NCBI RefSeq assembly: GCF_033096465.1
Contig: NZ_AP028156.1
Span: 2,374,501-2,438,500 of the forward strand
Length of the DNA stretch: 64,000 nt
Source of the DNA: Blautia luti
GTDB taxonomy: Bacteria; Bacillota; Clostridia; Lachnospirales; Lachnospiraceae
Reading direction: 5' to 3'
The notes under the pieces are model-generated. The model was not told the DNA's origin, did no database searches, and worked only from the letters and a program-made list of their open reading frames with translations. The position numbers and the translations under genes are program-made. Of this stretch, positions 35,503 to 44,022 are shown one piece after another. Every line of letters starts with the position of its first letter. Position 1 is the stretch's first letter.

Positions 35503-37605
35503 TTATTCATTACCAAGATATTCATCCAGTATCGCCTTATCCTTTTCCACCACATAACCGCTTCCTCCAATATCTTTCACATTCTCTACCATACTGATGA
35601 GCAAAATAGGATTCTTTGTATCTCTATCTGTAGTAAAAACTGTAAACCAGCCAATTTCTGTTCCAGATGTATCTTCTTTTGTAGCTTTCAGTTCCGCTGT
35701 TCCGGTTTTTCCTGCTAATCTAATGTCTTCCCGGCATGCTCCATAACCAGTTCCTTCCGGGTTATTCACTACACCCTCTAACCCCTCCATAACCTCCGAA
35801 ACAATTTGTGGTGAAAAAGCATCTTTTATCCAGATTTCACTGGAAGTGCTTCCACCATCCGCGTGAAGATATGGCTTTATCATATTTCCATCATTTAGAA
35901 AAGCCGTATAAATGCTTGCAAGATGCAAAGGATTTACCAGAATCTGTCCCTGTCCATACCCACTGTCAGCAAGCTGGATTTCTGTTTCTATCTTGTCCAT
36001 ATTAGAATATTGGGACTCTGACATTTTAATATCAAATGGAAGTTCCTGATTAAATCCTATTTGATTTAGAGACTGCATCAGTTGATCCGCACCAATTTTT
36101 AATGCTGCTTTTGCAAAATAAATATTATCTGAATAAATAAGCGCATTTTTCAAGATCACAGGTTCACAATCATGAAGTGTAGTCACTGTATAATCTCCCC
36201 ACGAGGAATCTTTCTGCCACGCCAGACCCTCATTTCCAAAATCGTCATTTGCAGTAAATGCCCCCACTTTTAATCCAATTGCAGCAATTACAGGTTTAAA
36301 AGTTGAGCCAGGACACCATGTCTGGCGAAAGCGGTTGTATAAAGGCCTGTCTTCATTTTCATTTAATGCACTCCACTGGCTGTTGTCCATTCCACGTACA
36401 AAATCATTATTATCATAAGATGGCGTACTTACCAACGCCAATACTTCCCCTGTATAAGGATTCAAAGCTACAGAACATCCTCTGTCTTCTTTAAATTGTT
36501 CATAAAGAGTACTTTGAAGATCACCATCAATCGTAGTATGGATATCTTCTCCATCTTTTCTAGGCTCATATGCAATAACACTTTTTTTATTTCCATTTGC
36601 ATCTACAATACAGATTTCACACCCATCTGTTCCTTTTAGTTCTTTTTCATAAAGCGTTTCCAGTCCAGTCTTTCCAATCACACTGTTTGTACGATACCCT
36701 TCCCCTTTATGTTCCTGCAAATCTTCGGCTGTAACCGCCTGTACATACCCTACCAGATGAGAGGCAGCTTCTTTTAGATAATAAGTTCGTACTTTTACAT
36801 CAGATAACATAATACCTGGAATCTTCAATAATGTGTCCTGCTTTTCTTTTTCTTCCAGAACAGTTTTATCCGGATTCACTGTCAAAAGATCGACCTCTTG
36901 TATTTTAGGAATTGTTGCTACTGGTACAAAAGAATCTGCTTTTACCCAACCGGCTTTTAACTTATCCTCAATTTCGTCTGCTCCAATTCCAAGATACTCT
37001 GCCAGTTTTTTTATTGTATCTTCTCTGTTCTCCATCCTGCCCGAAACAATTCCTACCGAAGATGCAGTTCCCTCTCCAGCCAACTGACGACCATTTCTGT
37101 CTAAAATATCTCCTCTCTTTGCCTCTTCTGACGTTACCTGAACTTTATCCGTTGCAGATAACTCTGGAAAAATCAACTGATCCTGCCAGATTAAATGATA
37201 TCCTGTCCAATCATGTGAAAATACCGCATCGTTGGTAAATTCTACATTTCCTGCAGCAGTCTGCATATTTGTTGTATAGGAAACTGCCGCATTTCCGTTT
37301 TCTTGTCTTTTTACTGTAATATCGGTTATGGACAGATCAGACATCTCAATGCCTTCATATATTTTAGAATTTCGTTCTATAAATTCTTCCTTACTGTTCA
37401 TGCTGCTTTTTTTCTGATCCAGCATGGCATACATTTGCTCATATTCCCCTTTTTCAATATATTTCATATATTCCATTAGTCTTTTTTCAGGAACATTACA
37501 ATTCATTGTTGTTACAATACCGATTCCACCACCAATCAATATACCGCTAAATAAAACTATTTTTGTAATAATCTTCGTGTGTTTTTTTCTTTTCTTTTTT
37601 CTCAT
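35503..37605 (-). CDS. MecA/PBP2a-like penicillin-binding transpeptidase
   Basis: A 700-residue class B PBP: membrane anchor (residues 12-32), MecA_N NTF2-like domain (about 35-145), PBP dimerisation domain (about 155-330, starting RGDILDRNGRQLAGEG) and transpeptidase domain (about 365-700). Active-site motifs are PGSTFKP (Ser near 440), YSDN near 508 and AGKTGTAE near 640. The domain order is that of MecA and related low-affinity PBPs. It lies in the BlaI-controlled island, so it is probably an inducible beta-lactam-insensitive transpeptidase; affinity is not shown by sequence. Confidence 0.9.
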   Translation of the reverse strand: MRKKKRKKHTKIITKIVLFSGILIGGGIGIVTTMNCNVPEKRLMEYMKYIEKGEYEQMYAMLDQKKSSMNSKEEFIERNSKIYEGIEMSDLSITDITVKRQENGNAAVSYTTNMQTAAGNVEFTNDAVFSHDWTGYHLIWQDQLIFPELSATDKVQVTSEEAKRGDILDRNGRQLAGEGTASSVGIVSGRMENREDTIKKLAEYLGIGADEIEDKLKAGWVKADSFVPVATIPKIQEVDLLTVNPDKTVLEEKEKQDTLLKIPGIMLSDVKVRTYYLKEAASHLVGYVQAVTAEDLQEHKGEGYRTNSVIGKTGLETLYEKELKGTDGCEICIVDANGNKKSVIAYEPRKDGEDIHTTIDGDLQSTLYEQFKEDRGCSVALNPYTGEVLALVSTPSYDNNDFVRGMDNSQWSALNENEDRPLYNRFRQTWCPGSTFKPVIAAIGLKVGAFTANDDFGNEGLAWQKDSSWGDYTVTTLHDCEPVILKNALIYSDNIYFAKAALKIGADQLMQSLNQIGFNQELPFDIKMSESQYSNMDKIETEIQLADSGYGQGQILVNPLHLASIYTAFLNDGNMIKPYLHADGGSTSSEIWIKDAFSPQIVSEVMEGLEGVVNNPEGTGYGACREDIRLAGKTGTAELKATKEDTSGTEIGWFTVFTTDRDTKNPILLISMVENVKDIGGSGYVVEKDKAILDEYLGNE

Positions 37606-37639
37606 ATAGTTTTATTTCTCCTTTTTTCATATTTTCTTA

Positions 37640-37669
37640 AATATTACACTTGTAATATTTAAACGTCAA
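37640..37669 (-). promoter_or_regulatory. Promoter and BlaI-type operator of the PBP gene
   Basis: On the minus strand TTGACG, 17-bp spacer, TAATAT; the palindrome AATATTACA-CT-TGTAATATT (37640-37659) covers spacer and -10, ideal for repression. Confidence 0.82.
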
Positions 37670-37863
37670 GCTTTTTCTTAGGTTTATATATGTAGACAAG
37701 AGAAAAGATTTGCATAAAAAAGAAAGGGCATCTCAAAGCCTTCTTTGATAAAGAACTTTACGACACTCTGAGGTAATGGTTTCTCCGGATGTTTCCCAAA
37801 CGCTATAATCACTCTCCAGAAGAACCAAAAACGATTTTTAATTTTCTCTCAGAAAAAAAAGAA

Positions 37864-38094
37864 CTACTCTAAATCTGCTGATCTTTGAAATAACCCTGCT
37901 CGTTTCTTATAATCACAAACATATTCAGACAACACATTCTTTGCTGGCAGATTATTATAGCAGAAAACGCAACAAATCCCTTTATTAACTTTTGTTCCAT
38001 ATATTTCCTGTACCAATCCTATTGTTTCATCATCTGAACAAAAGCTCTTCGGAATCTCCCTACAATCCCTGATAATAACGCAAATCTGTTTACT
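37864..38094 (-). pseudogene. Unrecognised gene remnant
   Basis: An open stretch of about 77 codons without start codon, cysteine-rich (ICCVFCYNNLPAKNV), ending at TAG 37864. It is cut at 38095 by repeat unit copy 2. Unknown family; probably the 3' end of a gene truncated by the recombination that formed the cassette border. The stretch 37678-37863 shows nothing clear. Confidence 0.4.
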
Positions 38095-38676
38095 ATCACT
38101 AAATACTCAATACGTTTCTTTTAAGCAAGAAATAAAAGAGTTGGAATTGATACATCAAAACCTGTCCAAATATCTCAAACAGGATGCTCCTGAAATACAA
38201 AGATCTTCTCATAACAAACTTCCTTCTTTGTAAAACCATAATAATAGGCAGCGATTTCACTCGCTGCCTAAATTTCCGTTAAACCGATATCCTACACCGC
38301 GCACCGTTTGTATATATACCGGATGTCCAGGATCATCTTCTATCTTTTCTCTAATGTTGCAGATATGTCGCATAACAACATTGTAATCACCCGAATAGGG
38401 TTCATTCCAGATTATATCATATATTTGTTCTTTACTAAACACTCTTCCAGGACTTCGCATTAATAAATGCAAAATTTCAAACTCTATAAAAGATAAATCT
38501 ATTTTTTCCTGCTTTCGAAATAATTCTCTTTTATCCAACAAAATAACAATATCTCCATAACTCAAATTTGTTTTTGCATTTTCAATTACTTGAAATGCTC
38601 TTGCTCCCGTATTGACACAGGATATTATATGATTCAGGATTTCTTCCTCACTATCTTCAAATGTCAGTATTAACAT
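38095..38676. repeat. Repeat unit copy 2: relaxase 3' end plus winged-helix gene
   Basis: Matches copy 1 from position 30168 onward: the last 46 relaxase codons, the hairpin and the winged-helix gene. The relaxase part has no start and is only a relic. Confidence 0.9.
38257..38676 (-). CDS. Orphan OmpR-type winged-helix protein, copy 2
   Basis: A 139-residue protein almost identical to copy 3. The winged helix is in the C-terminal 100 residues (IEFEILHLLMRSPGRVFSKE, VMRHICNIREKIEDD). Residues 1-45 begin MLILTFEDSEEEI and do not form a full receiver. It stands between the two resistance-type cassettes, upstream in direction of the lipoprotein/ABC genes but not clearly co-transcribed. Confidence 0.85.
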   Translation of the reverse strand: MLILTFEDSEEEILNHIISCVNTGARAFQVIENAKTNLSYGDIVILLDKRELFRKQEKIDLSFIEFEILHLLMRSPGRVFSKEQIYDIIWNEPYSGDYNVVMRHICNIREKIEDDPGHPVYIQTVRGVGYRFNGNLGSE

Positions 38677-38778
38677 TTTCCCATGTAATCACCTACTTTA
38701 TTTTTTATGCATAAACTTTTAACTAAAACAAATCTGCCGTACTGTGACATTTTTCTTTTACCATCACACAGCTAAAGA

Positions 38779-39219
38779 TTATTCAATATTCAATTCAATG
38801 TTTCCAGTAAATTCCTCACACTCAATGCCGACATAATTTCCGCCATCAGGAAGTGTAATTGTGTCACTATAAGTTCCGGTTGTTTCAAGCAAAGTGACTA
38901 CTTCATCAGCTCCAGAAATCCAAAATACTTTTGCAGTTCCCTCCGCAACCTCCAAAGTGCAATCAATAGACAAATCCTTACCAGCTTCTCGCTTTATAGA
39001 AGTTCCTCCAAACAAATACTCTGAATCTGAAAAATTCTCATAATCAGCCGTATAAGTTCCCGTATAATCATCAATCCCTTTTTCTTTTGTTCCTTCCAAA
39101 GATAACTTTCCTGTAAGCTCTATGACTCCAGCCGACTGAACGATATTATTATAATGATTGAGAATTTCATCTTTTGAACAGCCAGAAATCATAAAACTTC
39201 CCAAAAGGACAAATGCCAA
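38779..39219 (-). CDS. Small lipoprotein of the BcrAB-like cassette
   Basis: About 146 residues, with lipobox MISGC close to the start and a beta-rich exported body ending YVGIECEEFTGNIELNIE. The signal peptide is too short from TTG 39219; an ATT about 21 bp upstream would give MKKIVLALAFVLLGS. It follows the permease gene by under 30 bp. Such lipoproteins accompany lantibiotic-immunity transporters and may capture the peptide; this is inference. Confidence 0.65.
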   Translation of the reverse strand: MAFVLLGSFMISGCSKDEILNHYNNIVQSAGVIELTGKLSLEGTKEKGIDDYTGTYTADYENFSDSEYLFGGTSIKREAGKDLSIDCTLEVAEGTAKVFWISGADEVVTLLETTGTYSDTITLPDGGNYVGIECEEFTGNIELNIE

Positions 39220-39247
39220 TGCTAAAACTATTTTCTTAATAAAATCA

Positions 39248-40027
39248 TCACCAGCCTTTCTTTGGTGCTACCTTTTTGGCCTTTTTCTTTGTTTGGGTTG
39301 CTACTCGCTCTTTCATGCACAAAATCAAGATGGCAGAAATAACAACAGCAAGCACAAGACTGCAAGAACAGCTTCCGATATTCCAGTTGACTGCGGTATC
39401 ATAGCTGCGGTAGCCTACCATTCCAAGACTTGCGGTAATCGGATAAAGGTTTGCTAATGTCATATTTCCTGAGGCAAACATCCCTCCATATCCATAGACA
39501 AAAGCAATGATTACACCGACTAAAAAGCTACCTGTCCTCCGACAAGTAAGAGCGATAATCGGCAGAACCGCAAGATATAAAAAGAAATTAACCGCAGTAA
39601 TCTGCAAGGCTGCTTTTAGAGCTAAGGAAATCTCAAAGCCTGGAAATCCCACAATCATTTCCGCTATGATTGTAAACAAGCTGCATATCAGCCCGAAAAT
39701 AATAGACAATACGCCGCACACAATCAATTTTCCGGTCAGCAGCTTCTTAAAAGAAATCGGCACAGTCAGAATATTTTTCAGTGTGTCATCCGTCTGCTCA
39801 CGAGAAATCATATATCCAGCAATTAGGCTGATACACATCGGAAAAATCATGGACATATTGTTTTTGATGACCTGTTCTGTAAGATAGGCGAAATCCCAAA
39901 CGGAACCATCATTCGCCATAGAGGTAAACAAGGTCAGCAGGACGGATAGGAGCATGAGTGCAACGCCCGCCCAAAGGATATGATACCTTTTCAATTTATA
40001 AAATTCTGTTTTTACAATGCGAACCAT
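39248..40027 (-). CDS. ABC-2-type permease (lantibiotic-immunity-like), second subunit
   Basis: A 259-residue protein with six helices, of the BcrB/SpaG-like ABC-2 family: FYKLKRYHILWAGVALMLL at the start, YMISREQTDDTLKNILTVPI in the first loop. With its paralogue and the ATPase it forms an exporter. A basic C-terminal tail (KKKAKKVAPKKGW). It starts 2 bp after the neighbouring permease. Confidence 0.82.
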   Translation of the reverse strand: MVRIVKTEFYKLKRYHILWAGVALMLLSVLLTLFTSMANDGSVWDFAYLTEQVIKNNMSMIFPMCISLIAGYMISREQTDDTLKNILTVPISFKKLLTGKLIVCGVLSIIFGLICSLFTIIAEMIVGFPGFEISLALKAALQITAVNFFLYLAVLPIIALTCRRTGSFLVGVIIAFVYGYGGMFASGNMTLANLYPITASLGMVGYRSYDTAVNWNIGSCSCSLVLAVVISAILILCMKERVATQTKKKAKKVAPKKGW

Positions 40028-40029
40028 GT

Positions 40030-40815
40030 TTATTCCCCCCTCTGCTTATATAATCTGTCAATCAGTAAGAACGAAACGAATGCCATGATTCCAAGAATGA
40101 ATACAACTTGAAATGTTGAAGGAATTAGCCCTGTCATTTGCTCCAAGTCCATTTTTATTCCATGAGCCGCCATATCTCCCGCACTCCAAAATGTAGTCAG
40201 TGGCGTGGGCAGAAGCCATAACATGGTTTTAGGCAGTGTGTCAAACAATGCCGTAGCACTCATGTTCAGAACGCTGTAAAAGACACACAGCAAAATGGAA
40301 AAAACATAGGTCTTACTGAAAAAGACAACAAGGACAATCAACGGGAGTGTTCCTGCTGTAATGAAGATCCCCGTTTCAACCGCCAAAAACAGCTTATAAC
40401 CAATTCCATAAACTTCTAATGTTCCAATTCCGCAAAGAATTGTTGCAATAGTAGAAGCCACGCAAAAAACAATTCCAAAGATAAAAAGGACAATGATCTT
40501 TGCAAGTACCATTTGCGTGCTGGTTACTGGAATTGTACGCAAATTTTTGAATGTATCGTTGTCGCGTTCCATAAAAAACAGGATGGCGGCAATCACTCCG
40601 ATAATGCAGGGCAGTAAAAACTGGATACCATATCCCAACACCATGTTAAATAGTCCATCGAAAGCATCTGCCCGATCCGTATATCGCTCCATCATAGAGG
40701 GCGTTGTCATCAGATAAGTCAGCGGGATTGGAAACAGGAACGCAGCCAGAATAATCAGCGGAATAAATTTCTTCCGTTTCAATTTCAAAAATTCGCATTT
40801 GATTAGTTTAAGCAA
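40030..40815 (-). CDS. ABC-2-type permease (lantibiotic-immunity-like), first subunit
   Basis: A 261-residue, six-helix paralogue of the next gene: CEFLKLKRKKFIPLIILAA at the start and MERDNDTFKNLRTIPVTSTQ in the first loop. Overlaps the ATPase gene by 8 bp, so the two are translationally coupled. Confidence 0.82.
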   Translation of the reverse strand: MLKLIKCEFLKLKRKKFIPLIILAAFLFPIPLTYLMTTPSMMERYTDRADAFDGLFNMVLGYGIQFLLPCIIGVIAAILFFMERDNDTFKNLRTIPVTSTQMVLAKIIVLFIFGIVFCVASTIATILCGIGTLEVYGIGYKLFLAVETGIFITAGTLPLIVLVVFFSKTYVFSILLCVFYSVLNMSATALFDTLPKTMLWLLPTPLTTFWSAGDMAAHGIKMDLEQMTGLIPSTFQVVFILGIMAFVSFLLIDRLYKQRGE

Positions 40816-41734
40816 TTCCTTCGCCCCCTGTCACACGCTTGAAGTAATCTTCAAGACTTTCTTCACAGGTATGTGCTTCTGATACCTCCAATCCGTTTTC
40901 TACAAAAGCAGTTACAATTTTTCCCACAGGCAGCTCCATATTGTGTAGACGCAGATTGTGGTCGTCTTGTATGGAAAAATGGGTTTCATGGAAATTGCGT
41001 TCCAAAATTCTTGCCGCCTGTGCAGTATCAGAGATCGTAAACCGGATATGTTTACTGCTTTTTTGCTCCAACTCAGCAAGGCTTTCTTCTTCCAGCAGTG
41101 CACCGTGGTCAATAATTCCAATATCGTCAGCCAGCAAGGAAATCTCCGAAAGAATGTGACTGGAGATTAAAATGGTTTTTCCTCTTGCGTCACAAAGCTC
41201 ACGGATAAAAGAGCGTACTTCTGCAATACCGATAGGGTCAAGCCCGTTGATAGGCTCGTCCAAAATTAAAAGTTCCGGATCGTGCATGACTGCAAGGGCA
41301 ATCGCCAACCGCTGCTTCATACCAAGAGAGTATTGCGAAAACAGCTTTTTATCCTTGTAAGGAAGTCCGACTAAATCCAGAGCGTCTTTGATGGCATGGT
41401 TGTTTGGTACTCCACGCAGGGTAGCAAAGATACGCAGATTCTCCGTACCGGTCAGATTGGGATAAAAACCAGGGGACTCAATCAAACTTCCAATGCGGGG
41501 CAGCAATTTCTTTTCATTTCCCTGCAAAGACTTTCCCCAGATTTTGACCTCACCGGAAGTCGGCTTCGTTAAACCCAACAGCATTTTCATGGTTGTGGTT
41601 TTTCCGGCTCCGTTTCTACCCAACAGACCATAAATTCTCCCACGCTTGACATGGATATTTAAGTCCGCCACACTCTTTTGTGAGCCGTATTGCTTTGTCA
41701 GATTTTTTGTTTCAATAATATAATTTGAATCCAT
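40808..41734 (-). CDS. ABC transporter ATP-binding protein (BcrA-like)
   Basis: A 308-residue ABC ATPase of the bacitracin/lantibiotic-resistance group: Walker A GRNGAGKTT near residue 40, signature YSLGMKQRL near 135, Walker B LLILDEPINGLDP near 155, H-loop ISSHIL. AGGAGG lies 8 bp before ATG 41734. Its promoter region has four 8-bp repeats for the adjacent response regulator. Confidence 0.9.
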   Translation of the reverse strand: MDSNYIIETKNLTKQYGSQKSVADLNIHVKRGRIYGLLGRNGAGKTTTMKMLLGLTKPTSGEVKIWGKSLQGNEKKLLPRIGSLIESPGFYPNLTGTENLRIFATLRGVPNNHAIKDALDLVGLPYKDKKLFSQYSLGMKQRLAIALAVMHDPELLILDEPINGLDPIGIAEVRSFIRELCDARGKTILISSHILSEISLLADDIGIIDHGALLEEESLAELEQKSSKHIRFTISDTAQAARILERNFHETHFSIQDDHNLRLHNMELPVGKIVTAFVENGLEVSEAHTCEESLEDYFKRVTGGEGIA

Positions 41735-41773
41735 ATTCAAAACCTCCTGTTCTGTAAGGTATTCTATCACGCC

Positions 41774-41814
41774 AACCTTGCATGAACCTTGCCACAACCT
41801 TGCATTAACCTTGC
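41774..41814 (-). promoter_or_regulatory. Four AACCTTGC repeats at 11-bp period (response-regulator site)
   Basis: AACCTTGC occurs at 41774, 41785, 41796 and 41807, all on one face of the helix, 40 bp upstream of the ATPase start. OmpR-family regulators bind such direct repeats as head-to-tail dimers; the neighbouring response regulator is the likely ligand. Confidence 0.75.
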
Positions 41815-41842
41815 AATTTGAAATCCGACAAAATAAACAAAA

Positions 41843-41865
41843 GTTCCCGTCACAAGGACGGGAAC
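41843..41865 (-). terminator. Terminator of the response regulator-kinase operon
   Basis: GTTCCCGTC pairs perfectly with GACGGGAAC over 5 bases; on the minus strand a TTTTGTTTATTTT tract follows. It insulates the kinase gene from the ABC operon. Confidence 0.8.
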
Positions 41866-41869
41866 CCGC

Positions 41870-42787
41870 TTAAATCTCCAAGGGAAAACGCAAAGAAAAT
41901 TCAGTTCCTTTTCCCGGTATACTTTCAACAGCTATGCTTCCGCCCATTTTTTCTACAAGTTGATGGACAATGGAAAGACCAAGACCGCTACCTTTCTCAG
42001 ACCGACCTTTATCGCACTTATAAAGCCGTTCAAAAATGTGTTTCAAATCTTCTTTCTCAATTCCAACTCCATTATCTGCCAGCAGCAGCTCCATGCTGTT
42101 TTCCTTCTTCAATAGGGAGATTTTAATTTTGTCCGCATGGCTATGAGCGATGACATTTTGAATGAGATTATTGATGATTCTCATATAGCTGTCTATATCC
42201 AATCTTACCCGGACAGGCTGTTCGGAAATATCAATGTCATAATCAACCTGTTTATCCTCAAAAATCGGTATCCAGTCAATCAGGATATTCCTTGTAAACT
42301 CTGCGGCCTCAATGCTCTGGATTTCCAAAGCAAACTCGTTGGAATTTAACTTGAACCAGTCAAAAAGCACATCAATATATTCTTTCAGATCGTGGGCTTT
42401 CCGGCGAGCAGTTTCAATATAATCATCCCGGTCTTTTCCCGTGACAATACCTTTGTGTGCAGCATCAAGATACCCGATCAGAGTGGTAAGAGGCGTCCGA
42501 ACATCGTGAGAAAGGCTTGTCATAAGCTGGCGGTTGGTTTCTTCCGTCTGTCGCACAGCAGAAAGCCTGCTTTCATAAGCCACAACGATCTCATTGATTT
42601 CATAGGCAAGAGGGGCTGTTAGTTCATTTGTTGCAGACAAAATACGCCGATTGCCATTTCCATTTTTCACATCAACCAATGCATCGGTCATTTCTGCTAT
42701 TTGTTTTTTTATACGCCGAACGAGAACGATGGAAGTCAATACAGCCACAACAGCAATCACAATGGACAAGAATATGATGATTTCCAT
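41870..42787 (-). CDS. Sensor histidine kinase
   Basis: A 305-residue kinase with one N-terminal helix (residues 3-22), a short linker, the H-box SLSHDVRTPLT (His near 94), the N-box NNLIQNVIAHS, and G boxes ADNGVGI and GSGLGL. The near absence of an extracellular loop fits kinases that sense through a partner transporter or in the membrane. It starts 5 bp after the response-regulator gene. Confidence 0.9.
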   Translation of the reverse strand: MEIIIFLSIVIAVVAVLTSIVLVRRIKKQIAEMTDALVDVKNGNGNRRILSATNELTAPLAYEINEIVVAYESRLSAVRQTEETNRQLMTSLSHDVRTPLTTLIGYLDAAHKGIVTGKDRDDYIETARRKAHDLKEYIDVLFDWFKLNSNEFALEIQSIEAAEFTRNILIDWIPIFEDKQVDYDIDISEQPVRVRLDIDSYMRIINNLIQNVIAHSHADKIKISLLKKENSMELLLADNGVGIEKEDLKHIFERLYKCDKGRSEKGSGLGLSIVHQLVEKMGGSIAVESIPGKGTEFSLRFPLEI

Positions 42788-42792
42788 GCTGA

Positions 42793-43485
42793 CTACACCT
42801 CCTTGTTAAAGCGATAACCGATCCCTTTGACAGTTTGGATGTACTTTGGACTGGAGGGGTTGACTTCTAATTTTTTACGAAGTCGACTGATAATCGCCAT
42901 AATGTTACTGTCATCATAGAAATATTCTTCACCCCATACTTCTTCATAAATCTGCTGCTTTGTTAAAATCCTTCCTTGATTTTTTACACAATAGAGCAGC
43001 AAATCAAATTCCTTTGGTGGAAGTTCAAAAGTGCCGTTTCCCGTAGTAACGGAACGATTTTCAAGGTCAATTTGTAATCCATCAAAATTCAGCTTTTGCA
43101 TCGTTCCGGCTTGCTGATTAAAGCGAGTGTAACGGCGAATGAGGGACACAATACGGGCAATCAGCTCATCCATATCAAACGGCTTTGTCAGATAATCGTC
43201 CGCTCCGGCCCGTAACCCCCGCACCTTAGAAATGCTGTCATTTTTGGATGTGAACATTAAAATTGGCAAACTATGCTCTTTGCGGATTTCTTCCAGTGTT
43301 TCAAACCCATCCATACCGGGCATCATCACATCCAGTATTACAAGCTGATATTCCTGCTCTTTTAATTTCTGCAAGCCCTCTTTTCCGGTATTACAAAAAT
43401 CGGCTGCTATATTTTCCGTTTGTACGCTGCGCTTAATTAAGGCACACAGTTCTCTGTCATCATCTATAATCAAAATTCTATTCAT
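42793..43485 (-). CDS. OmpR-family response regulator
   Basis: A 230-residue regulator: receiver domain with IDDD at residue 7-10, phosphoacceptor in LDVMMPG (Asp near 53), TSK and LTKPF; winged helix in the C-terminal 95 residues (FELPPKEFDLLLYCVKNQGR, YIQTVKGIGYRFNKEV). Probably activates the ABC operon through the AACCTTGC repeats when a peptide or cell-wall antibiotic is present. Confidence 0.92.
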   Translation of the reverse strand: MNRILIIDDDRELCALIKRSVQTENIAADFCNTGKEGLQKLKEQEYQLVILDVMMPGMDGFETLEEIRKEHSLPILMFTSKNDSISKVRGLRAGADDYLTKPFDMDELIARIVSLIRRYTRFNQQAGTMQKLNFDGLQIDLENRSVTTGNGTFELPPKEFDLLLYCVKNQGRILTKQQIYEEVWGEEYFYDDSNIMAIISRLRKKLEVNPSSPKYIQTVKGIGYRFNKEV

Positions 43486-43666
43486 GGTACAATTCTCTCC
43501 CTTGTTTTGTCCGACCATCCACAGGTTTTTATGCTGATTTTGGTATCAGCCAAACCATTCCCATCTTTACAGGTCCTGGAATACGTCCACCCGAGCAAAA
43601 ATAATTTATCCAACGAGGTGTTACTCCCCATTTTGCACTAGCTTCTTTTAATATCATATAATCCAT
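43480..43666 (-). pseudogene. Small helix-turn-helix (MerR-like) protein cut by in-frame TAA
   Basis: ATG 43666 follows GGAGG by 7 bp. Forty-five codons read as the small element-borne HTH protein (LKEASAKWGVTPRWINYFCS, GRIPGPVKMGMVWLIPKSA) and stop at TAA 43529-43531. In the same frame the sequence continues KPVDGRTKQGRE, which is the usual family tail, so a nonsense change shortened it. The DNA-binding part is left whole, so some function could remain. Confidence 0.65.
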
Positions 43667-43773
43667 ACCCATTCCTCCGAATATTATTATAATTCGTTCT
43701 TTCGAATAATACAATCATATGCCTTCTACATTGGCACATCCTTCGGGACCGCCCATGTTAAGGATGTCGATGG

Positions 43774-43906
43774 GGATTGCTATGCTGGCATAGCAATCCG
43801 TAATGTGCCATTTTCTCGCCCCGTTGGGGCAACCGAAAATGATGCACAAAAACTTCATGCACGAACACAAATCAAAAATGGGTGTGCCTCCGACGCATGA
43901 AGTTTT
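43774..43906. repeat. Two perfect inverted repeats (remnant transfer origin or element end)
   Basis: GGATTGCTATGC-TG-GCATAGCAATCC (43774-43799) is a 12-bp perfect stem. AAAACTTCATGC (43849-43860) pairs perfectly with GCATGAAGTTTT (43895-43906). Between them lies a GCCCC-GTT-GGGGC hairpin. Such clusters mark oriT regions or ends of mobilizable elements; no gene is seen at 43667-43904. Confidence 0.6.
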
Positions 43907-44022
43907 ATACCGGCTCCAAATCAGCCAGCATCAGCTTCAAAAGGATGTCACGCATCAGCTCTCCCGTTTCCTTGTAAACAGGCGTGACGATGAAGCGGAT
44001 TTTTCCGATATGGTACACATAT
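43905..44022 (-). pseudogene. TnpW-like gene, 3' fragment
   Basis: About 37 codons ending at TAA 43905, reading VYHIGKIRFIVTPVYKETGE and LLKLMLADLEPV. The HIGK..F.V..VY pattern fits the small transposon protein TnpW. It is cut at 44022 exactly where repeat unit copy 3 begins. Confidence 0.5.

Noticed and set aside
41774..41814. CRISPR array
   Set aside because: Repeats are 8 bp with 3-bp gaps; no spacers or cas genes. It is a regulator-binding array.
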